From positions 9,957,253 to 10,021,252 of the forward strand of contig NC_091293.1 in assembly GCF_038502225.1 (NCBI RefSeq): DNA of 64,000 bases. Direction: 5' to 3'. Below the pieces are notes generated by a model. That model worked only from the letters and a program-made list of their open reading frames with translations, made no database searches and was not told the DNA's origin. Positions 30,761 through 40,895 of this stretch are shown piece by piece. The position numbers and the translations under genes are program-made. This DNA is from Cherax quadricarinatus (Eukaryota > Arthropoda > Malacostraca > Decapoda > Parastacidae). Each line of letters opens with the position of its first letter. The first letter of the stretch is position 1.

Positions 30761-33700
30761 TAACAAATGGTGCCAGTGGTGTGGGAGCGTTGAAATACGG
30801 GTATTTCAAGACGTTAGAAGAATGTTTGTGAGTAGCCGGCAGGGTCAAAGGTGAACCATAGCTAGCCGCTTACCCTCGCTCACCTCCTCCACCTTGTGTA
30901 CTCCAGCTTGCAAATCTGTTGCAAGCCTGTTGCAGCCATTTTTCAAGCTTCCTGGCTTTGTTCGTGTGCTAATTGCCTCAATATCCGAGGGGTTGACCCG
31001 GATTTTGCAATTAAGCCAGTCAGTAAGCCAGACTGTGGAAGTGAAAGCCAGTCAGCCTATCATCCAGCCTGTCTCTTGTCATCCACCTGCTCCTCCGTTC
31101 TGTGTGCATCGTTACACATCTTCCAGTCAGCCATTCTCGTGGGTTAAGCCGGTCAGCCAACCCAGCTTCTAACCCAGCTGAGAGAGAGAAGTAAGCCATG
31201 CAAGTTCCTCTGAAGTATTGTCTTATATATCGCTTTGTGCTCCCAGTTGGATGCTATGCTAGAGTGAATCTTCACCATTCCTGTGACATAGTGGCTTATC
31301 AGCCACCTTCGTGGGTAGTGAGTGGAGTGCGTGCCAGTGAGTGCCAGCGAGAGTCACACTCCCACTACCCCACCACTCTACTTCACTCACCCACCACCAG
31401 CCACCCACCTCCAGCCACCCACCTCATCTACCTGTGGTTGTTTGCACCCTTGTACCGGGTCCCAATACTGTTTTGGCTCAAATAATTGGTCAAGAGATTG
31501 TAGCTGAGCGCCGACGATAAAGCCAATTATGTGAGTTCACCGAGAAAGCGCATTTCTTCCGACGACAGTGTGAGTGTATGTGGAGTCATCACTGCAGGAC
31601 AATCTTCCCTCGTCATCCCGTCTACCACTCCAGACTTCAGTGATAATTTTCTGTTTAGAGACATTTTTCTTGCATTTAAAGACATTTACGTGTGTGAGAC
31701 ATTTCTAGTGAATTTCTTGTGTACTCTAAACCTTGTGTTTTCAGTGTAGACTCAGTGTTTCTTTGACTCATTATTTTTTTGCAATATTTTCAGTGTTATC
31801 GCTCATCACATATTTTTTTTTATCTGTTTTTTTATGCTACTCTCTGTCTGTAGTAAGTATTATTGTGTACTGTACCAGTCAGTCACTCTGTGTGAAGTGA
31901 TTCATTATTTTTTGTATTCTTTCAGCATTGTATTCTCCAGTAATTGTCATTGTATTTCATGCAGTGATATTCACCCCAGTATACCAAATTATCCATTTAT
32001 TTCTATGTGTACCTTTTTCGTATGCCAGCAGTGTCTCATTCCCTGATTTTTTCGCAGACTTGTGTACCATTATTTTTGCCAGCAAATTTTTGTCGTATCA
32101 GTCACAGCAAGATTTTGTTGTAAGAATATACTAAAATAATGAATACGTGATTAAGTGTTGTGTGCCCCGCCACTTGTAAGTGTTACACTTGCCTCACCAC
32201 TTATAAGTGTTACACTTGCCTCGCCACTTGTAAGTGTTACACTTCCCGTTTTGTTCCTTTGTTTTATTTTTATTCATATTTTTATATTTCTTTGAACAAA
32301 TTCACTCTTGATGTAATTTTAATTACTTTTAACGTAAAGTGTTTTCTTTACTCTGTTTGAGTAAATTGTTTTGTCTAATTTACAATTAAGAGTTAAAGTG
32401 TTCAATCAGTTTTTCTTCATATTTTTATTTATTATTTAACCTGAGTTTTCCCAGTGAGACTTTATTATTGCAGTGATTATTTCTATGCCTTATTTTGTTG
32501 CACTTGTTCTGCAGTGAATTATTTTGTTGAACTTGTTCTGCAGTGAATTATTTTCTTTTATTGATATTTTTATGCATTATTATTCTCAGTTCATTATTGC
32601 ATCTTGTTTTTCATTTTATTAATTTTCCTGATGTTGTCTTTGCATTATATTTTAATTTTGTTTATGCATTCTTAGAAAATATTTAAATTTCCCAGTTAAC
32701 AATTTAGTGATTTTTTTTTATACTTTTTACATTGATTTAAAATTTTATTAGTTAATTTCTTTATTAGCAAGAGTAAAGACAGCTCATTTTGCATTTAATT
32801 CAGTCTCCAGTAATATTTTTACTTGTATATTTCAATGTAATTTTTTTTTCTTGGTCAATAGTCCTTTACATTGAGTTGTCCTTCCTCTTGCAGTGTATCT
32901 TAAACATTTTTTTATTACTTATGCAGAATTGTTAAGCATTTTCTTCCACTTAAGCTTACTGTGTCATTTCTCTATTTTTTTTTTTTTGCCTTATGTCCTT
33001 GAGTAAGTTCCCTGAGATCATGTCCCAGTCACTTTTGAATGTTCACTTAGTGTATCATGCCAGTCAAAGTCAATATGAATCAGTCCACAGTACCAACATT
33101 CCCTTACTGACTGAAAGACAATACCTAGCCCTTGAGCAATGTGTTTGTTCTCACAGCTTGTATCTGAGATTTGTTAAAGTGCTGCGAAATGTAAAGTTCA
33201 GATTAAGTTCCTATAGATCCGTAAATTACTTATTAACGTAGCCGAGCGGTCAGGCACTAGTAATACTGTCACTCCTGTCTGGACTCCGCCACAATATCAT
33301 GCACGCAGGATAGTGCGACTACTATCCTTGCGATGGCGACTAGTTTAAGTATTCGTTCCTTCCCAGGGGACGCTTTGAGAAGAACTTTACTTGCAACGAG
33401 TTATGCCATCTCTTGCTGATGCCACAAGCCGTGCAGAAAGACGTTTCTGTGGCTAGTGTGCTCACTTGAGTGTTGTTGTTGTTGTGTTTCAGATTGTGAT
33501 CCCATCCTAGTTGACAGTAATCAGTGCATTGTAAGAAGTTATTTCTCGAGTAACTTCCAAGTTGTTAACGTTTGTAAGTGAAGTTTATAGCTGATACCTC
33601 GTGTCACTGTGTGCGACTCAGATTGAATATCAGCATTGTTCACCGTGTTCATTTCTTTTCTCCTGTGCTTGCAGTTTGAGATAGTAGATTCGTTCTCCCT

Positions 33701-33799
33701 TGCTCATATTGCGTGTTACAGCGTTAATTTTTTTCAACCGGGGGGAGTCATCCACTCCACCGAGTTTGTTCATTCCTCCAGTAAGAAAGAACCGATCCC
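30761..33799 (+). other. Gypsy 2 AT-rich internal leader
   Basis: About 3 kb without a credible ORF, strongly T-rich from 31500 on. It includes three 27-bp units at 32170-32250 (each with CACTTGTAAGTG- and AGTGTTACACT-type hairpins) and a duplicated TTGTTCTGCAGTGAATTATT near 32505-32560. Either it replaced deleted gag-pol sequence or it is a long untranslated region of the family. Small frames here look random. Confidence 0.6.
32170..32250. repeat. Three 27-bp hairpin units
   Basis: Three copies of a 27-bp unit containing CCACTTGTAAGTGTTACACT, with the middle copy carrying one G-to-A change. Each unit contains two short inverted repeats. Confidence 0.85.
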
Positions 33800-35311
33800 T
33801 TGTGGTCTGGTGTGATTCGATTCCTGCTCCAGGAAGATCTTATTCTGACTGTGAAGCCACCAGCACCCATCAGTGACTTTGTCATGAACCAAGAATTACT
33901 GTATCGAACAGCCGAGTTGGGTACTCCTAGCAGAAGAGTATACCAGTTAGTAATTCCACAGTCACTAGTGAATGTAGCCTTACAGCTAGTTCACGATGTA
34001 CCAGGTGTTGCACACCCTGGTATGGATCGTTCAGTAAAACAAGCCAGATTGAAATACTTTTGGCCTCGTATGGCAACTGATATTTCTGAGTATGTTAAGA
34101 AATGTAGTGTCTGCATGCAACATAAAGGTAATGTTAATGGCCCTAATCCAATCCAAGTGTATCCAACTACTAGCGAACCGTGGGAAAGAGTTGCGCTAGA
34201 TTTGTTAACTAATTTCCAATGTTCCCTCCAAGGCAACAAACATCTGTGTGTTATGGTAGACCATTTCACCAGATATTGTGAGTTAGTTCCTATTGCAGAT
34301 AAGACTGCCGAGACAGTAGCTAAAGCGTTTAAAGAACGCATTATCTGCAGGCATACCACCCCTAAGTCCCTAGTAACAGATAATGGAGGTGAATTCTGTA
34401 ATGAGATTCTTGAAAATTTGTGTACCTTGTACAAGATCTCTAAATCCACCATTGTTCCTCATCATCCTGCCAGCAATGGGTTAGCGGAACGAACCAATAA
34501 GAAAGTACTTGATGTCTTGAGAGCCACTATCAATCCCAACAGTGAAACTTGGGATGAAGTTATACCTGATGTGCAGTGTGCTATAAATTCTGCTTACAAT
34601 GTTTCTATAGGTGACACTCCACATTATGCATTATACAGTGTAGATAAACGTTTGCCTTATGAGTTGTTATATTCTATTCCGAAACCAAATTACAACCCTG
34701 ATGATTTCATAGCAACTCGTACCAGCTTAGCTCAAAGTGTTTTAAGAAGAATCCGTGAAACACTTCATAAATCAACAGCAGAATTTACAAGAGTCGCAAA
34801 CACTCGAGCAAAGCCATCCAAAATCAAAGTAGGTTCGAGAGTTATGCTGACTAACTTTAACAAAACGTCGGCAATGCCAAAGCTTGATCAAAAGTTTGTT
34901 GGTCCTTATCGAGTAGTTGACCATATCACTGGTAATAAGTATAAGGTTAGAGAAATTAGTACTGGTCAGTATAAAGAATCACATTTAGATCATATGAAGT
35001 TAGTATGTGATGATAATGATGTTCCAACCCAGACTAATGTGACAGACTCTGACAATCCTCCTGATCCTGTACTCTCTTCCTCTGATACTCAGTCAGACGA
35101 TCAACCTGAATGTCGTTATTCCCTACGTACACGACAGGTATTGAGAAATCCTCAAGTATCATTTGTAACTTCCAATTCAGATTTGCCTCAAATACAGCAT
35201 GAGTTAGCCAATGCAACAGAGTTTGATCCTCCCAGAGATGACACCCATTCTGCATATGTCAATCTCACCCTAGCAGAGTTGGGGTTAAATGTAAATAACC
35301 TGTATAGATGA
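33800..35311 (+). CDS. pol: Gypsy 2 integrase
   Basis: 503 codons, uninterrupted. An H-H-C-C zinc region (HPGMDRS ... CSVCMQHK, residues about 71-112) is followed by the DDE catalytic core (ALDLLTN about 134, VTDNGGEF about 194, NGLAERTNK about 230, with the usual 35-residue last spacing) and a C-terminal module (VGSRVMLTNFN ... FVGPYRVVD ... YKESHLDHMKL), then an acidic tail. The function would be inserting LTR cDNA into the genome. The displayed start is approximate: the first 20 residues look like a junction rather than a normal N-terminus, as expected if upstream pol was deleted. Confidence 0.9.
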   Translation: MWSGVIRFLLQEDLILTVKPPAPISDFVMNQELLYRTAELGTPSRRVYQLVIPQSLVNVALQLVHDVPGVAHPGMDRSVKQARLKYFWPRMATDISEYVKKCSVCMQHKGNVNGPNPIQVYPTTSEPWERVALDLLTNFQCSLQGNKHLCVMVDHFTRYCELVPIADKTAETVAKAFKERIICRHTTPKSLVTDNGGEFCNEILENLCTLYKISKSTIVPHHPASNGLAERTNKKVLDVLRATINPNSETWDEVIPDVQCAINSAYNVSIGDTPHYALYSVDKRLPYELLYSIPKPNYNPDDFIATRTSLAQSVLRRIRETLHKSTAEFTRVANTRAKPSKIKVGSRVMLTNFNKTSAMPKLDQKFVGPYRVVDHITGNKYKVREISTGQYKESHLDHMKLVCDDNDVPTQTNVTDSDNPPDPVLSSSDTQSDDQPECRYSLRTRQVLRNPQVSFVTSNSDLPQIQHELANATEFDPPRDDTHSAYVNLTLAELGLNVNNLYR

Positions 35312-35736
35312 ATAATTACAGTATCAACTTATCAGTATTCAAGAATTTTTTTTTGTGTTCATGTTCTCTCTGCATTCTGAGAGTTAACAGTCTAGATTTG
35401 AGTGCAACGAATCTGCCTTTCTGTTAAACACTTCTTTCTTTGTATATATTCTTCCTCAGAATCCGTAGATCACATGAATACAGATCGATCGATCAAATTT
35501 TTTTTTATCACTTGTAATCTCAACATTGAGTTTCATTCGATGAGTTTCATTTGATGAGTTTCATTCGATGAGTTGTACTATATTATACCTTGTATTGCAT
35601 TACAGTTTCAGTTACGTAAGCTTCCATTCCAATGTTCTACTTATGTATGTTATAATGTTCAATTGTTGTGCACTTTGACATTGTATAGAATCAGCCCAAG
35701 CCATACACCTGCCATCTCTAGTTTGTATTAGTTGTA

Positions 35737-36048
35737 TGTCGGGACGACATACGTTAGCGTCGCCGAGCTCTCAGTAGTAGTAACCAGTTACCAGTAACCA
35801 GTGTACCAGTAGATGACTCACTACCAACCGTCTCTGCCTGAGTCACTGTCTGTATTCATATTGCCGCTGACCTCAGCAGTATTTCAAAGACCCCCTCACA
35901 TATGGGTACTGTGGGCGGTCAGTTATACGAGAGTGAGCAAGGAGGCAGGCCACGGCTGTTTGGGCGCTTCACACATTATCCGTAATTATACGTACTTCCA
36001 GCCTACGTTAGTATTACTTTACCCTATCCACGTGTTCGAACCCCCACA
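35737..36048 (+). repeat. Gypsy 2 3' LTR
   Basis: 312 bp from TGTCGGGACGACATACG to CGAACCCCCACA (TG...CA). Complete relative to the truncated 5' LTR. Followed by a (CA)n tract. Confidence 0.85.
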
Positions 36049-37165
<1,117 letters not shown>

Positions 37166-37188
37166 ACATGCACACATGTGGTAATGCT

Positions 37189-39504
37189 TTATTTACAGCT
37201 AGCAAAGTCAGGGTATTTCTCCAGAATGGTCTGCAATATACCACTGTGGATAAAATACTTTGCCATTTCTTGAACATTTCTGAGTGAGTTGTTTCTAAAT
37301 TCATTAATTTTATCACACTCCAGTACATAATGACGCAGGGTGTGACAATAGTCCATCTGGCAAAGTTTACATTTCGTTTGGTCTACATCTGGTGGTGGTG
37401 ATTTAACCTGCCAAAGATACTTGTAACCCAGCCGGAGCCGGGCAGTAGTGACATCCAAGAGTCTGCTTATTTTGTTGGATGCACCATAGACATGTGGCTC
37501 CTCCTGCATGATAGAGTGATGATAGATGGACTCACTGGTGTCAATCTCCCTGAGCCTTAAGTCCATAAAATTCAGTTGAAGTTCTTTTCGTATTATTGTT
37601 CTCAAACTACTACCTGACAAGCCAAGATTGTAATCTACTCCCTCTTTGAAAGCATACAGCTTAGCCAATTTATCAGTTCTATCATGCATCTGAAGACCAA
37701 TGTGAGATGGAATCCACAGCATGTGCACTCTGACTCCACTGTCCACAATCCTACCATACCTGTGTCTGGCTTCTGACACAAGCATGCCACAATTTATGCT
37801 TAATGAGTTGAGAGCATTTATGGATGACAGAGAATCAGTTACAATTAAACTGTCAATCTTTGATACATAGATGCATTTCAGTGCAAGGAGTATGGCAAAC
37901 TGTTCTGTCTGAAGGGAAGAGGCCCAATTATTGATGTGTGCTCCAATTTCTTTAAGAGAGCCATCACTCTGTACGACAACAGCAGCACTACCAGCTGCAC
38001 CAGTGGATTGGTGAACAGAACCATCAGCGTAAATAATTTGCGAGAGTGTGTGCTGTGTGACTAAGTTATCAATACAGCTTAAGGCCTCATGTTTGGCTTC
38101 AAGGCGAAGTTTTGGTTGTGATTTAAGAAGTAGTTTGGGGGGAAATGGAGGAATGGTAGTTTGGAATGGGGTAATATTCCATGGAGCGGAGAAGTGTCGC
38201 TGTTGCCTTACTTGACATAGATCATGTATCTGATTCATGCGGAGGTCGGTTCCAGTTTTTTCGATCCATCTGGAGGAGTGTTCACCAGTGCTGAGGAAAG
38301 TTTGGAGGGCTTCTGTGCAGGGGTTTGAATGAGCTTGCCTGAGCATATTAACCCCAATTAGGACATTTCTTTCAGTAACACGATCTCTGATGCTTGGAAT
38401 ATTAAGTTCTTTCTGCATATTTAAAATTTTGGCAGTAGGAGGGCATCCTAAAATGATCCTCATTGCTTCGTTCTGCAGTTTTTCCAGCCCTCCAAGCTTC
38501 CAGTCAGAACCAAGAGAAAGTAGTGGCGCAACATAATCAACCAATGATCTAATATAAGCAAGATACATCATTTTCACAATTTTAATAGTAGCACCATACC
38601 TGGGGTGAAACCCAGCCACAACTCTAAGTGCTCTTAGTCTTTCTTTGTATTGGCGACAAAGTCTTGTTACAACAGGTCCAAGTAGTGGAACCTCAAAGCC
38701 TAGATACCTGTATCTGCTTACATATTCTAGAAGAGACCCATCATGCAATTGGATCTGACGAACTGTGCCTCTCTGTCGAGGAGGACGCCTATTGAGTATC
38801 TTTGTTTTATCAGTAGAGATTATCAACCCCAGGTCCTGACACGAGGCTAGTACATGATTAAGAATGTTTTGGGTGTTGGAGAATCCGGTGGTGTGAATCA
38901 TTATATCATCAGCAAAACTAATCACATAATGATGGGGCTGACTAGGCATAGCATTAAGTAATGCATTAATTAGAATATTGAACAGTGTGGGACTGAGCAC
39001 ACCTCCCTGTGGGGTTCCTAATTCAAAGTCTTTAGTTACACTTCTATGTCCCTGGAACAACACAGACGATTTTCTGTTGGACAGGTAGCCTTTAATCCAG
39101 CGGAGAAGCCATCCTCCAACATCCATTCTGGCAAGTTCACTAATGATTACATGTCGGTTGGCTACATCGAAAGCGGATTTAAGGTCAAGGAAGGTAGTGT
39201 ATGAGCTGTCAGTGTGCAGGGTGAGAAAGGTGGCTATGCAATGATGCACGCTCCTTCCATGCATGAAACCATGTAACCGGGGAGACAAAAATTGTTTGAT
39301 TCTGTACATGAGACGATTAAGAATCATTCTCTCAAATGTTTTACACAAGCAGCTAGTAAGAGATATTGGGCGAAATGCATTTTGTTGATTGGGCTTAGGA
39401 ATTGGAATGATGAGGCTGTTGGTCCAAGATTGAGGGAGCTCCCCAGTTACATAGCTCATGTTATATAATTCAAGTAATGGATTACCTGGTACTCGACACA
39501 GCAA
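37189..39504 (-). CDS. LINE ORF2, second part: reverse transcriptase and RNase H
   Basis: 771 codons: reverse transcriptase (FRPISLT, FLDLKSAFD, GTPQGGVLSP, SFADDIM about residue 195), RNase H (YADGS about 490, TEQFAILLALK, TDSLSS), and a C-terminal CCHC-type motif (CKLCQMDYCHTLRHYVLEC, about 711-729). It synthesises cDNA at the nicked target and degrades the RNA strand. The displayed start is internal; the frame belongs with the endonuclease ORF and is cut from it by an indel. Catalytic residues look intact. Confidence 0.93.
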   Translation of the reverse strand: MLCRVPGNPLLELYNMSYVTGELPQSWTNSLIIPIPKPNQQNAFRPISLTSCLCKTFERMILNRLMYRIKQFLSPRLHGFMHGRSVHHCIATFLTLHTDSSYTTFLDLKSAFDVANRHVIISELARMDVGGWLLRWIKGYLSNRKSSVLFQGHRSVTKDFELGTPQGGVLSPTLFNILINALLNAMPSQPHHYVISFADDIMIHTTGFSNTQNILNHVLASCQDLGLIISTDKTKILNRRPPRQRGTVRQIQLHDGSLLEYVSRYRYLGFEVPLLGPVVTRLCRQYKERLRALRVVAGFHPRYGATIKIVKMMYLAYIRSLVDYVAPLLSLGSDWKLGGLEKLQNEAMRIILGCPPTAKILNMQKELNIPSIRDRVTERNVLIGVNMLRQAHSNPCTEALQTFLSTGEHSSRWIEKTGTDLRMNQIHDLCQVRQQRHFSAPWNITPFQTTIPPFPPKLLLKSQPKLRLEAKHEALSCIDNLVTQHTLSQIIYADGSVHQSTGAAGSAAVVVQSDGSLKEIGAHINNWASSLQTEQFAILLALKCIYVSKIDSLIVTDSLSSINALNSLSINCGMLVSEARHRYGRIVDSGVRVHMLWIPSHIGLQMHDRTDKLAKLYAFKEGVDYNLGLSGSSLRTIIRKELQLNFMDLRLREIDTSESIYHHSIMQEEPHVYGASNKISRLLDVTTARLRLGYKYLWQVKSPPPDVDQTKCKLCQMDYCHTLRHYVLECDKINEFRNNSLRNVQEMAKYFIHSGILQTILEKYPDFASCK

Positions 39505-40895
39505 TCTGAGTATGTTGTAAGTAATACCATCCTCACCAGGCGACGTGGAGTTGCCCTTAGTGCTGCATCAAGTTCATAATTAGTGAAAGGAATGTTGCAA
39601 TCATCTGCCTTGCTGAGCATAAAGCAAACAAGTCTCTCCCTTGCATCATATTTGTCATTTAATTTCGCCTGTGTGGTACTGGGAAGAGTGTCATAGCTAG
39701 ATGTAGCAGCCCAAGCACTGACTAACTCATTCGCCCTATGCAAGGGATGAGGGTGCGCGATCTGCCCAGTTCTGTTACCCTTAATTCTATTTATGTCCCT
39801 CCATGCCCGGCTAAGTGGGGTGTGAGCATTAAGACCGTTGACAAATTTTTCCCAGTCTGTTTGCCGCAGCTCTGTCATACGCTCTCTGGCAGCAGCAAGG
39901 GCAGTTTGGAAGAGCCTCAGCATTCCAGGGGTACGATGTTTTCTATAGGCTAGGCCTAGTCTGCGAGCAGTACGTTTCAGTGTACGAAGTTTAGAATCAT
40001 TGTAATAAGTATGGTTTTTGAAGGAGGTATGATTATTACGGAAGTTTGTTGGGTTTAGAGTACCAAGAGGTTGCAGTGGCGGCTCTAAGTAGTTCTGAAT
40101 ACTGCTCACAAGATCATTGTTAAAGGTCTCTACAGAGGAACACTCATAGGAATTATACCAGTCAGTCACATGTGCAACAAAGTCATCATGCTGATCAGTG
40201 GGAACATTAAAACGTTTCCGTTTGAATATCCCACCAGGAAGGATAGTATTACCAATATCTAGTGAGGTTAGCCTAGGGAAATGATCAGACGCTATATCTG
40301 TTACAATGGAAGACTCACAGCTGGCAGAAGTAATGTTGAAGCCCAGGCACAGATCAAGGACACCTCCATAGATATGTGTGGGTTCAAGGTCACCTACAAT
40401 TTGGACATTATCATGACTGTTTAAGAGTGACAACAGTTGATTACCATTACGATTACCAAACTGTGAGTTTCCAATGCTTTTGTGTCTCGCATTGTAATCG
40501 CCAATAATAAGAGTAGGCTCAGAATGAGCACAAGTTGGGAGCTCCAAGTAATTAAATTTATCAGCAGGAGCATACAAGTTAAATATGTTGAGAGCAGAGT
40601 TCCCTATATAAATCCTAACACCGTGATATTGTAGCCCCTCTGTTTTCTTATGTGCAAGAAGTTGATGGGGAAGCGATTTTTTAATATATAGAACACAAGA
40701 GTTAGTAGATTTGAGGTTATATGCAACAAATGATGGTAATTTAGGGGGTTGGGATTTTTCAGGGACTCTGCACTCTTGTAGACACACAACATCAATGGGT
40801 TCGGTGGTTACTTTATGATGAAGGTCAGGAAGTCTTTTTCTAAGTGATGCAATATTCCAGCTTAATATAGAAAGTTTATACGAGTTTTGATCCAT
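39456..40895 (-). CDS. LINE ORF2, first part: AP-type endonuclease
   Basis: 479 codons. The endonuclease shows SWNIASLRKR, LQECR, IIGDYNARH and IASDHFPRL, the order seen in APE-type LINE endonucleases, followed by a linker. The last roughly 35 residues are out of register after the frameshift. Its ATG shares one base with the ORF1 stop (TAATG, shared base at 40895), suggesting termination-reinitiation as described for SART1 of silkworm. Confidence 0.92.
   Translation of the reverse strand: MDQNSYKLSILSWNIASLRKRLPDLHHKVTTEPIDVVCLQECRVPEKSQPPKLPSFVAYNLKSTNSCVLYIKKSLPHQLLAHKKTEGLQYHGVRIYIGNSALNIFNLYAPADKFNYLELPTCAHSEPTLIIGDYNARHKSIGNSQFGNRNGNQLLSLLNSHDNVQIVGDLEPTHIYGGVLDLCLGFNITSASCESSIVTDIASDHFPRLTSLDIGNTILPGGIFKRKRFNVPTDQHDDFVAHVTDWYNSYECSSVETFNNDLVSSIQNYLEPPLQPLGTLNPTNFRNNHTSFKNHTYYNDSKLRTLKRTARRLGLAYRKHRTPGMLRLFQTALAAARERMTELRQTDWEKFVNGLNAHTPLSRAWRDINRIKGNRTGQIAHPHPLHRANELVSAWAATSSYDTLPSTTQAKLNDKYDARERLVCFMLSKADDCNIPFTNYELDAALRATPRRLVRMVLLTTYSDCCVEYQVIHYLNYIT

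Larger units (their letters stand above)
30481..36048 (+). mobile_element. Gypsy 2: LTR element retaining only integrase
   Basis: Related LTR segments at 30481-30760 and 35737-36048 (roughly 25 differences by eye over the shared 280 bp). The internal region has a 3-kb AT-rich leader and one ORF (33800-35311) for integrase. Gag, protease, reverse transcriptase and RNase H are absent. Movement would need proteins from elsewhere. The 5' LTR lacks its first roughly 31 bp and directly abuts the 3' tail of the LINE to its left. Confidence 0.85.

Noticed and set aside
30643..32360. Small frames in the Gypsy 2 leader
   Set aside because: AT-rich chance frames with no domain.
33230..33300. tRNA-Leu/Ser-like start (GTAGCCGAGCGGTCAGGCACT)
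   Set aside because: The A-box-like word is good, but no matching T-arm or acceptor stem could be folded downstream.
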